Source: SXIZ01 sp040079795
Lineage (GTDB): Bacteria > Pseudomonadota > Gammaproteobacteria > Methylococcales > Methylomonadaceae
Direction of reading: 5' to 3'
Assembly (NCBI GenBank): GCA_040079795.1
Contig: JBEBJQ010000002.1
Coordinates: 1-64,000 of the forward strand
DNA: 64,000 nt
The notes under the pieces were generated by a model that made no database searches, had not been told where the DNA came from, and saw nothing but the letters and a program-made list of their open reading frames with translations. Of this stretch, positions 42,761 through 49,952 are shown one piece after another. The position numbers and the translations under genes are program-made. Each line of letters opens with the position of its first letter. The first letter of the stretch is position 1.

Positions 42761-43203
42761 TGGATCAGATTAACCTATTCAAACAGCACCGCCTGTTGCT
42801 CTATTATAAAGGCGACATCAGCGCCTTAATGCTGTTTGCGCAGCACAGTAACGGCAGTATTTGTTTTCCGGAGCCATTGCCGCTGTTATCCAGCGCTTTG
42901 GAACCGGGGGAAAACGAGCCCAGCAAAGTCAGTGTGCATCCTTCCACCCTGGTTAACATCATCAACCAGCAATTACAGCTGGACAACGATCTATTACATG
43001 CGGAGCCTGGCTTTAGTGAACAAATCGACACACCCGGCGGTATTATCACCATCCACATGGCACGTTTCATTCTGCTGGATCCGCCACACAAACTATTACA
43101 AAGCCGCAACTGCAAATTGCGAACCTTACCGGAACTGCGCGGCAGACCTCCTGTAGAAATAGAGTTATTACGCCGCGCTTATGCTCAGGTGATGGAAGGA
43201 TAA
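42760..43203 (+). CDS. Protein of unknown function coupled to the SIR2-like gene
   Basis: 147 aa, starting inside the stop codon of the SIR2-like gene (TAATG overlap), so translation is coupled. No known domain was recognised. Visible segments are LLLYYKGDISALMLFAQHS, a central Ser/Pro-rich stretch, and FILLDPPHKLLQSRNCKLRTLPELRGRPPVEIELLRRAY. It looks soluble and cytoplasmic. Context predicts co-expression with nif genes and a complex or pathway with the SIR2-like protein. Confidence 0.75.
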   Translation: MDQINLFKQHRLLLYYKGDISALMLFAQHSNGSICFPEPLPLLSSALEPGENEPSKVSVHPSTLVNIINQQLQLDNDLLHAEPGFSEQIDTPGGIITIHMARFILLDPPHKLLQSRNCKLRTLPELRGRPPVEIELLRRAYAQVMEG

Positions 43204-43294
43204 AAAATCAGGATTTCGTAGCTTAAAATGGCTACCATCTACCCACTTCTGACGACTCACTAACACAAACAGCAACCGCTTTATCTAAGCAATA

Positions 43295-43759
43295 TTACAT
43301 TTGGGATTGCAAATAATTTTGTATGCCTATTTTTTCAATCAATTCCAACTGCGTTTCCAGCCAGTCGATATGCTCTTCTTCAGATTCCAGGATATGCGAA
43401 AATAATTCACGGGAAACAAAATCACTCATCCGTTCGCAATAAGCAACGGCTTCTCTAAGTAACGGCACAGCAATATGTTCCAGCTTTAAATCACATTGCA
43501 GCATTTCCAGGGGATTTTCACCGATCATCACTTTGCCAATATTTTGCACATTTGGCAGACCTTCTAGAAAAAGAATCCGTTCGATCAATTGATCAGCGTG
43601 TTTCATTTCATCAATTGATTCGTGATATTCCTTTTCGTTTAGTTTGTGAAACCCCCAGTTTTTGTACATTCTGGCATGCAAAAAATACTGGTTAATTGCG
43701 GTTAATTCATTTTCCAGGGCTTTGTTAAGGTACTCAATGACTTTCGTATCACCTTTCAT
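43295..43759 (-). CDS. bfr: Bacterioferritin
   Basis: 154 aa, full-length ferritin-like four-helix bundle. Diiron ligands are visible: ENELTAINQYFLHARMY (Glu18), DEMKHADQLIERILFLEGLP (Glu51/His54 region, with the haem-binding Met52 in EMKHAD), and SEEEHIDWLETQLELI (Glu127, His130). It stores iron in the cytoplasm. It lies 17 bp behind bfd under a Fur-box-bearing promoter, within the iron-hungry nif region. Confidence 0.96.
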   Translation of the reverse strand: MKGDTKVIEYLNKALENELTAINQYFLHARMYKNWGFHKLNEKEYHESIDEMKHADQLIERILFLEGLPNVQNIGKVMIGENPLEMLQCDLKLEHIAVPLLREAVAYCERMSDFVSRELFSHILESEEEHIDWLETQLELIEKIGIQNYLQSQM

Positions 43760-43776
43760 ATTTTCTCACCTAACTG

Positions 43777-43971
43777 TTAAGAGCATAAGGGTTCAATCGT
43801 GCGTTTTTCGGGATGGTTTAAATTAATTAGCTCCTTTATATGTTGGTTACATTTACCACAGTCTCGACCTACGCCAAAACAATTAATCAATTGTTTATGG
43901 GTACAAGCCCCTTCGATGATGGCGTTGGTAATTTGCTTGTCAGTTACTGCTTTACAGACGCATATGTACAT
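43777..43971 (-). CDS. bfd: Bacterioferritin-associated ferredoxin
   Basis: 64 aa from MYICVCKAVTDKQI; a longer frame to 44025 has no support. The [2Fe-2S] Bfd motif is complete: C-V-C near the N-terminus and FGVGRDCGKCNQHI (CxxC). It reduces ferric iron in bacterioferritin to release it. It forms an operon with bfr downstream. Confidence 0.94.
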   Translation of the reverse strand: MYICVCKAVTDKQITNAIIEGACTHKQLINCFGVGRDCGKCNQHIKELINLNHPEKRTIEPLCS

Positions 43972-44000
43972 TTTTAATATCCCGCTTAACAATTTTTTAT

Positions 44001-44021
44001 TAATGATAATAATTCTCATTA
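44001..44021 (-). promoter_or_regulatory. Fur box upstream of bfd-bfr
   Basis: TAATGATAATAATTCTCATTA matches the Fur consensus of GATAAT hexamers (GATAATGATAATCATTATC) in about 15 of 19 positions. It lies about 30 bp upstream of the bfd start and should repress the operon when iron is plentiful. Confidence 0.7.
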
Positions 44022-44094
44022 ACAAAGTAAAGCAATATTTTCACTAAGAGCCTGTAATATTTTAACTTGAGTCTACCATTAAAAAATGGCTGAC

Positions 44095-44121
44095 GGTTTC
44101 TTAAACTATATTTAAGAAACC
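44095..44121 (-). terminator. Hairpin at the end of the rnf operon
   Basis: GGTTTCTTAAA (44095-44105) and TTTAAGAAACC (44111-44121) form an 11-bp perfect stem with a 5-nt loop directly behind the rnfH stop codon. No U tract follows, so it may be a processing or stability hairpin. Confidence 0.5.
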
Positions 44122-44382
44122 TTAGCGTATACGCCGTTGCACCAATTGTGGATCAACTGTGATAGGCCGGTATATCTCTACCCGATCACCTTCTTGGACT
44201 GAGGTATCCAGTTTAGCAAGCTTGCCAAAAATTCCGACTTTTTGGCTATCCAAATTAATCTCAGGATAGAGCTTTAACACCCCGGATAACTGAATTGTTT
44301 CAGCTATCGTACTATTTTCAGGTACTTCCAGACGCATCCAGAATTGCCGGTCAACTTCTGCATAACAAACACCAACGTTCAT
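44122..44382 (-). CDS. rnfH: RnfH-family protein
   Basis: An 86-aa ubiquitin-like-fold protein (MNVGVCYAEVDRQFWMRLEV, then VGIFGKLAKLDTSVQEGDRVEIYRPITVDP), typical of RnfH/YfjF. It closes the rnf operon and overlaps rnfE by 4 bp (ATGA). RnfH is found in nif-linked rnf clusters; its precise role is unsettled. Confidence 0.9.
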   Translation of the reverse strand: MNVGVCYAEVDRQFWMRLEVPENSTIAETIQLSGVLKLYPEINLDSQKVGIFGKLAKLDTSVQEGDRVEIYRPITVDPQLVQRRIR

Positions 44383-45077
44383 AGGGTCTCCTGATATTTT
44401 TCAACTAAGTTTTTAGTTAGGGAAACTTTTTTCTGGGCAAATTGTTGATCCAACATGCGCTTCCCCACGATTAAAAACGCTAACATAATGAATCCCCCAG
44501 GCGGGAGTGCCATCAACAAAAACCCAGAGTAATTGGGAATCACAGTAACTTCTAAAAATTTGAATGAATCCCCAAGCAATACAGAGGCGTTGGCAAATAA
44601 GATGCCGGTCGCGCTAATTTCTCGCGCAGCACCTAAAGCAACTAACACCAAGGTAAAACCGATGCCCATCATAAAACCATCCCATAAGGCCAGTTTCACC
44701 GGTTGTTTTGAAGCAAAAGCTTCGGCACGGCCTAGCAAGGCACAATTGGTGACAATCAGGGCAATAAATAATCCCAGTACTTTGTAGAGTTCATGCGCCC
44801 AGGCATTCATGAGAATATCGACAAAAGTCACTAAAGTGGCAATCAGCAGCACGAAAATAGGAATACGGATTTCGCTGGGAATTAAATGCCGTGTTAAGGA
44901 AATTAGGCCATTAGAAGCAGTAATAACCACCAGTGTAGCCATGCCCATGCCCAGTCCATTGGTGGCGGTGCCCGTTACAGCCAGTAACGGACATAAGGCT
45001 AAATTTTGTCCGAAAACGATGTTGTTATTCCAAAGTCCCTCAGCGGCAATTTTACGATACGTTTCTGAAATAAACAT
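44379..45077 (-). CDS. rnfE: Rnf electron-transport complex subunit E
   Basis: 232 aa from MFISETYRKIAAEGLWNNNI; an extended frame up to 45206 overlaps rnfG and is unlikely. Integral membrane subunit with six helices, homologous to NqrD (FGQNLALCPLLAVTGTATNGLGMG, then TNCALLGRAEAFASKQPV). Part of the ion-motive ferredoxin:NAD oxidoreductase, here likely running in reverse to make reduced ferredoxin for nitrogenase. Confidence 0.95.
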   Translation of the reverse strand: MFISETYRKIAAEGLWNNNIVFGQNLALCPLLAVTGTATNGLGMGMATLVVITASNGLISLTRHLIPSEIRIPIFVLLIATLVTFVDILMNAWAHELYKVLGLFIALIVTNCALLGRAEAFASKQPVKLALWDGFMMGIGFTLVLVALGAAREISATGILFANASVLLGDSFKFLEVTVIPNYSGFLLMALPPGGFIMLAFLIVGKRMLDQQFAQKKVSLTKNLVEKYQETL

Positions 45078-45087
45078 AACACTATCC

Positions 45088-45798
45088 TCAAGGGTTGATA
45101 AGCTGATTCTGATTCGCTTTAAAAAACTGTAGACCACGATAAATGGCTTGAACGGTTTTGCGCGGCGTAATAGTTGCCCCCGCAAATTGATCAAACTCAC
45201 CGCCATCTTTTTTGACTGCCCATTGTTCGCGGCTCAAGTTATCTAAAGAGCGATTGGCAAATTTTAAAATCCAGTCTGATTTAGTAACTTCGATTTTATC
45301 CCCAAGCCCAGGGGTCTCTTTATGGCTAAGTACCCGAACCCCCAGAATATTGCCCTCAGGATCTAAGCCCATAATCATGTTGATAGCACCGGAATAGCCA
45401 TCTGGCGCGGTCAATTTAAAACACACCGCAGTAACTTTACCGGATTTCTTAGCCAAATAAACCAAGGTTTCAGTGCTACCCAAGTTATAATCTTTGGAAG
45501 ATACGCTGAGTGTGTCGTGCAGCAAATCATTCTCATAACTGCCTGTGGGCAATACTTCAGCCATAGAGTTGATTAAATCTTCATCCAAACGTTGTTGAAT
45601 AGTACCTTGTGTACTGCAGTTGGTTATACCCAGCAAAAAACTGGCAAGTAATGCGAAGCCAGCTAAAATGCCGGTTTGAAATTCCAACTTGGGTCTAAGC
45701 CCGGCCAGATTCGACGGCTCCAGCCAACGCTTTAAAAACGCCTGATAGCTGGCAATTTGTTTTTTCCAGCGGTCAATGGTGGCGGGGTCAAGTTTCAT
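45088..45798 (-). CDS. rnfG: Rnf electron-transport complex subunit G (FMN-binding)
   Basis: 236 aa with one N-terminal membrane anchor (GILAGFALLASFLLGITNC, about residues 43-61) and a periplasmic FMN-binding domain. The covalent-FMN motif is FAGATITPRKTVQAI near residue 205; the flavinylated Thr follows the GAT. The N-terminal extension of about 40 residues is longer than usual. Confidence 0.93.
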   Translation of the reverse strand: MKLDPATIDRWKKQIASYQAFLKRWLEPSNLAGLRPKLEFQTGILAGFALLASFLLGITNCSTQGTIQQRLDEDLINSMAEVLPTGSYENDLLHDTLSVSSKDYNLGSTETLVYLAKKSGKVTAVCFKLTAPDGYSGAINMIMGLDPEGNILGVRVLSHKETPGLGDKIEVTKSDWILKFANRSLDNLSREQWAVKKDGGEFDQFAGATITPRKTVQAIYRGLQFFKANQNQLINP

Positions 45799-45817
45799 GA
45801 TTTACGCTCTAATCCAA

Positions 45818-46891
45818 CTATGATTTCGAAATTTCAATGGGTTTACCCTTACGGTCCCGACCATAGATCCTGGGTCTAATGTAATGGTCAATCAACGGCG
45901 TTGCGGCATTCATCAACAACACTGCAAAACCGGCACCTTCAGGGTACGCACCCCAGGTTCGAATAACGAAAATCAACAGCCCACAACCGGCGCCGAACAA
46001 CAGGCAACCAGCCGGTGTATTAGGCGAGGTTACATAATCGGTGGCAATAAAGAAAGCGACGCACATCATCGCGCCTGAATTCAGATGCAATAGGGGACTA
46101 ACGTAATGCTCACTATCTATAACATGAAACAGACTGGCTAAAAGCGTAACGGTGATCAATAAAGAAACCGGAATATGCCATTGAATAATTCCTTGGCGGA
46201 TTAACCACACACCACCCAATGCTAAAAACAGCGTAGAAGTTTCCCCCATACTGCCACGCGTCCACCCGATAAAATTCAGGGCTTCAGAATAATCCTTGAG
46301 AATCCCCGGGAGGAAGTGGTTTTGCGAGAATTCGGTTTTTATGAAGCCTAAGGTAGTTGCACCCGTTACCGCATCCAAGTTATTTAAACCTGAAAAAGTA
46401 ATATGCCAACTCTCGATTAGTCCGGGTGAGTCCGAAAAAAACAGGGGTGAGACATTCGCCCAGGTAGTCATTTCAATGGGAAAAGAAATCAGTAAGGCCA
46501 CGCGCGCAAGCATGGCAGGATTAAACAGGTTTTGCCCCAAGCCCCCATAGACTTGTTTTCCCAGAACAATTGCCAGTCCCGCACCTACCACCCCAATCCA
46601 CCAGGGCGCCCAGGGGGGTAAAGTCATTGCCAGCAACCAACCTGTTAAAGCCGCTGAACCATCCATCAACACCGGTTTGACAAATCTGCCTGCAAGTTTA
46701 AGGCAGCAAGCCTCAAAAAACAGGGCCGATAATACCGTAATAACAAATAAGTTCAGCGCTGGCCAGCCAAAAGCATAAACACCAAAAACGGTTGCCGGAC
46801 TGAGCGCTAACATCACCTGCCACATGATGTGCGTTACCGTTACCGGCGCACCAATATGGGCACCACTACTGAGTTTAAGCGAAGGCGTCAT
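45818..46891 (-). CDS. rnfD: Rnf electron-transport complex subunit D
   Basis: A 357-aa polytopic membrane subunit, homologous to NqrB. The covalent-FMN site is LNNLDAVTGATTLGFIKTEF (about residues 170-189), with Thr after the GAT. Its start overlaps the rnfC stop by 4 bp (ATGA), so the subunits are made in step. Confidence 0.95.
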   Translation of the reverse strand: MTPSLKLSSGAHIGAPVTVTHIMWQVMLALSPATVFGVYAFGWPALNLFVITVLSALFFEACCLKLAGRFVKPVLMDGSAALTGWLLAMTLPPWAPWWIGVVGAGLAIVLGKQVYGGLGQNLFNPAMLARVALLISFPIEMTTWANVSPLFFSDSPGLIESWHITFSGLNNLDAVTGATTLGFIKTEFSQNHFLPGILKDYSEALNFIGWTRGSMGETSTLFLALGGVWLIRQGIIQWHIPVSLLITVTLLASLFHVIDSEHYVSPLLHLNSGAMMCVAFFIATDYVTSPNTPAGCLLFGAGCGLLIFVIRTWGAYPEGAGFAVLLMNAATPLIDHYIRPRIYGRDRKGKPIEISKS

Positions 46892-48375
46892 GATATTACT
46901 TCCTCTTCAGCCAGACGTTTTTCCCGTTCAGCCTTGGCAGCAAGCCGTTCCTGCTCTTCTGCGGCTTGTCGTTGCGCTATGCGTTCAAACCTTGCGGTGC
47001 GGGCCTCCATCAGTTTTTTAGTTTGCTCGGTCTTATGTTGCGCTTGCTGTCTGGCAGCTAATTCACCGGACGCATATTTAAAATATTGCACCAAGGGAAT
47101 ATTAGAGGGACAGATATAAGAACAGCAACCACAGCTGATGCAATCTTTTAAGCCAATATCCACCGCAACATCCAGTTGATTAATTCGGATATTATTTGCC
47201 ATATCCAAAGGGCGTAAGCCTGCCGGACAAACGCTCACGCAACTGGCGCAGCGAATACAGGGTTGTTCCTCGGTATTTTTTAACTCAGCCCTGGTCAACG
47301 CCAAAATGCCACTGGTCGCTTTAACCGTCGGTAAATTGGCATGTGGCAAAGAATCGCCCATCATTGGGCCGCCCATAATAATACGCGCGACATTGCTGAG
47401 ATTAACTTCGCAAAAATCAAAAAGCTCCGAAATTAAGGTACCCAGAGGCACCTCTATGTTCTTCGGATGGGTTACCGCACCACCCGAAACAGTAACTACC
47501 CGACTCACTAAGGGTTGCCCGTATCGGATCGCCTTATGTACGGCATAAGCAGTACTGACATTATGAATAGTCACCCCAATTTCCGATGAGCGGCAGCCAA
47601 TGGGCACTTCTTTACCAGTGACGTACTTAATTAATTGCCTATCCCACCCCATCGGATAACGGGTGGGAATTTGGATAACCTTAATAATGCCATAAGGTAA
47701 GGCGGCTTTTTGCATGGCGAGAAACGCAAGAGGTTTATTATCTTCAATGGCTACGACGGCACTATATGTAACCATGCTGTGCAACATTAAGCGCACACCA
47801 TCGATAATCTGTTCAGCACGTTCCTGCATTTGCCGGTCATCACAGCTCAAATAAGGCTCGCACTCGGCACCATTAATAATCAGGGTATCGACCTGGGTTT
47901 CGCGTCCCATATTCAGTTTAACCGCAGTAGGAAAGGTCGCCCCGCCCAAGCCAACTATACCTGCCGCCCCGACCCGTAAGCTAATGTCTTCAGGCAAAAG
48001 CTGAAAAGGATCGCTAATCCTGGGCGCTTGAATCCATTCATCTTTACCATCGGTTTCCAAGACAATGGTGCGAATAGGTAAGGCAGATGGGTGCGGCGCG
48101 GGATAATCATTCACATCGACAATAGTACCGGAGCTAGGCGCATGCACGGGGGCGGAAATCATCCCCTGACTATACGCCAAGAGTTGCCCTTTCAATACTT
48201 TATCACCCACCCGAATCAACGGCTCGGCCGGTTTTCCGACGTGTTGTTGCAGCGGAATATACAGTTTTTTGGGCAAAGGAAAATGCGTGACAATCGGCAA
48301 TGCAGCTGTGGCAGCTTTTCTTTCTTCAGCATGAACGCCACCGCGGATACGGGGTTTCGTAAAAAAACTTAACAT
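46888..48375 (-). CDS. rnfC: Rnf electron-transport complex subunit C
   Basis: 495 aa. It has a barrel-sandwich/NAD-FMN-binding part (residues 30-330; GLGGATFPTAVKLN). Two 4Fe-4S motifs follow: CIRCASCVSVCPAGLRP and CISCGCCSYICPSNIP (about 370-425). A C-terminal Ala/Glu/Arg-rich coiled tail ends it. Peripheral cytoplasmic subunit reacting with NADH. It overlaps rnfB by 7 bp. Confidence 0.95.
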   Translation of the reverse strand: MLSFFTKPRIRGGVHAEERKAATAALPIVTHFPLPKKLYIPLQQHVGKPAEPLIRVGDKVLKGQLLAYSQGMISAPVHAPSSGTIVDVNDYPAPHPSALPIRTIVLETDGKDEWIQAPRISDPFQLLPEDISLRVGAAGIVGLGGATFPTAVKLNMGRETQVDTLIINGAECEPYLSCDDRQMQERAEQIIDGVRLMLHSMVTYSAVVAIEDNKPLAFLAMQKAALPYGIIKVIQIPTRYPMGWDRQLIKYVTGKEVPIGCRSSEIGVTIHNVSTAYAVHKAIRYGQPLVSRVVTVSGGAVTHPKNIEVPLGTLISELFDFCEVNLSNVARIIMGGPMMGDSLPHANLPTVKATSGILALTRAELKNTEEQPCIRCASCVSVCPAGLRPLDMANNIRINQLDVAVDIGLKDCISCGCCSYICPSNIPLVQYFKYASGELAARQQAQHKTEQTKKLMEARTARFERIAQRQAAEEQERLAAKAEREKRLAEEEVIS

Positions 48376-48923
48376 GGGACATTACTCGTGGCAGGCAAAA
48401 TTGGCTTATTCCATCGCCAATTACGCAAGGTAACTTCTATGGGATGCATTTGTAGGCACTCGGTTGGACATACCTCAATACATTTTTTACAGGCTATACA
48501 GGCATCAGCCACCACCACATGTAATTGTTTAGGCGCGCCAACGATGGCATCGGTCGGACAAACTTTAAAACAACGGGTACAGCCGGTGCAGGTTGCTTCA
48601 CTAACACGCGCAACCAGTAATTCAGGCTCTTTAACAGCGCTTAAATCCAGATCCAAGCCCAACAATGCCGCAATTTGTTCCGCTAAAGCACTGCCACCCG
48701 GGGGGCAAATTGTCGCACTGGCTTTGCCATCTGCAAGTGCTTCCGCCGCGGGTCTGCAACCGGGGAACCCACACTGGCCGCATTGCGATCCGGGTAATAA
48801 AGCTTCCAGTTCATCAACCAATGGGCTGCTTTCAACTTTTAAATACTTACCGGCAATACCCAACAATAGGCCTAAAAACAAGCCTAGTAGAGTTAAACTT
48901 ACAATCGCAGCTAAAACATACAT
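48369..48923 (-). CDS. rnfB: Rnf electron-transport complex subunit B
   Basis: 184 aa. An N-terminal membrane helix (VLAAIVSLTLLGLFLGLLLG) is followed by a Fe-S segment with CGQCGFPGC (about residues 47-55) and a two-cluster ferredoxin domain: CTGCTRCFKVCPTDAIVG and CIACKKCIEVCPTECLQM. It is the ferredoxin-facing subunit. Confidence 0.95.
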   Translation of the reverse strand: MYVLAAIVSLTLLGLFLGLLLGIAGKYLKVESSPLVDELEALLPGSQCGQCGFPGCRPAAEALADGKASATICPPGGSALAEQIAALLGLDLDLSAVKEPELLVARVSEATCTGCTRCFKVCPTDAIVGAPKQLHVVVADACIACKKCIEVCPTECLQMHPIEVTLRNWRWNKPILPATSNVPC

Positions 48924-48936
48924 GCTCTAAGCCCTG

Positions 48937-49521
48937 TTAATGTGTAGTATAAAGACCAGCAAAGCCCATAAAAGCCAGTGACAAAATGCCTGCGGTGATA
49001 AAAGCAATGGGAGTACCCGAAAATAATACCGGAACCGCCATCAAAGCCAGCCGTTCCCGCAGGCCGGCAAAAAGCACCATCACCAAGGTAAAGCCTAAGG
49101 CCGAGCCGAACCCAAACAGCAGGCTTTGCATCAAGCCATACTGCTCCTGCACATTCAGCAAAGCCACCCCCAATACCGCGCAATTGGTGGTAATCAGCGG
49201 TAAGAAAATACCCAAAATTTGATACAACAACGGACTGGTTTTATGCACTACCATTTCGGTAAACTGCACGACCGCAGCGATCACCAAGATAAAGGCAAGA
49301 ATGCGGAGAAACTGAATATTAAAAGGGGCGAGAATAAAATGTTCCAACAGCCAACTGGTTAATGCCGCCAGGGTAAGCACAAAAGTAGTCGCCAGCCCCA
49401 TGCTTAAAGCCGAATCCAGTTTTTTTGAAACGCCCATAAACGGGCAAAGCCCCAAAAACTTCACCAGAACGACGTTATTGACCAAAGCCGTCCCCAATAA
49501 CAGCATTAGATAATCACCCAC
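48937..49521 (-). CDS. rnfA: Rnf electron-transport complex subunit A
   Basis: A 194-aa membrane subunit with six helices, homologous to NqrE (VNNVVLVKFLGLCPFMGVSKK, then TTNCAVLGVALLNVQ). The two membrane Cys-bearing half-motifs that hold the inter-subunit Fe-S centre with RnfE are present. First gene of rnfABCDGEH; a sigma-54 promoter and NifA sites lie upstream. Confidence 0.95.
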   Translation of the reverse strand: MGDYLMLLLGTALVNNVVLVKFLGLCPFMGVSKKLDSALSMGLATTFVLTLAALTSWLLEHFILAPFNIQFLRILAFILVIAAVVQFTEMVVHKTSPLLYQILGIFLPLITTNCAVLGVALLNVQEQYGLMQSLLFGFGSALGFTLVMVLFAGLRERLALMAVPVLFSGTPIAFITAGILSLAFMGFAGLYTTH

Positions 49522-49677
49522 AGTTTTTCCCCTTAGCCTTTGTATCCTTGAAAAATAAGCAGCAGAAATTATGCCAATTTTATATGGCTCCCTGTTTAGG
49601 AAGGCGAAAATGCAAATAGTGCCTCCCTAAGAGCCGAAGCATAAGTGAAATGAGCTAGCACACCGATTTTCTAACTG

Positions 49678-49691
49678 GCATTCGTGGTGCC
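49678..49691 (-). promoter_or_regulatory. Sigma-54 promoter of the rnf operon
   Basis: On the minus strand GGCACCACGAATGC has GG at 49691-49690 and GC at 49679-49678 with a 10-bp spacer. The -24 element GGCAC is consensus; the -12 element is ATGC in place of TTGC. The start site would be near 49666, about 145 bp before rnfA. Confidence 0.55.
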
Positions 49692-49718
49692 TCGCATACC
49701 AAAATGGTGCAAAAATAC

Positions 49719-49734
49719 TGTGGGAAATAGGACA
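49719..49734. promoter_or_regulatory. NifA upstream activator site 1 (rnf/nifLA region)
   Basis: TGT-GGGAAATAGG-ACA, an exact TGT-N10-ACA match, lies between the two divergent sigma-54 promoters, about 60 bp from the predicted rnf start. Confidence 0.55.
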
Positions 49735-49757
49735 GAGGATTGCTAATAACAAAATTC

Positions 49758-49773
49758 TGTCGTAAACCTTACA
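49758..49773. promoter_or_regulatory. NifA upstream activator site 2 (rnf/nifLA region)
   Basis: TGT-CGTAAACCTT-ACA is a second exact match. Its centre is about 100 bp from the rnf start and about 155 bp from the nifL start, so it could serve both promoters. The two sites are 39 bp apart centre to centre. Confidence 0.6.
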
Positions 49774-49896
49774 CTGAACAGTTGCTAGCAAACATCAACT
49801 ACAACGTCAGAATCAACGCAAAATCAACTAACCCAAGATATAGACCATCAACAAAGCATCCTGAATTCGCTTACATTCCCCTGGTTTTAGCTTTTT

Positions 49897-49910
49897 GGCA
49901 TTATTTCTGC
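49897..49910 (+). promoter_or_regulatory. Sigma-54 promoter of nifLA
   Basis: TTGGCATTATTTCTGCTT has GG at 49897-49898 and GC at 49909-49910 with 10-bp spacing and close matches at both elements. The start site would be near 49922, about 31 bp before the nifL ATG. Confidence 0.7.
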
Positions 49911-49952
49911 TTGCCCTAGACTAATTGCCTGATTTATTTTTGGACACGCCTC

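Noticed and set aside
45078..45206. N-terminal extension of rnfE by 43 codons
   Set aside because: It overlaps the rnfG gene and family members start at MFISETYRKI-like sequence.
48388..48930. 180-codon frame antisense to rnfB
   Set aside because: Shadow of rnfB; no start signal and no recognisable protein features.
49612..49628. GGCACTATTTGC on the minus strand as a sigma-54 promoter for rnfA
   Set aside because: GG to GC spacing is 8 bp, not 10; the site at 49678-49691 has the right spacing.
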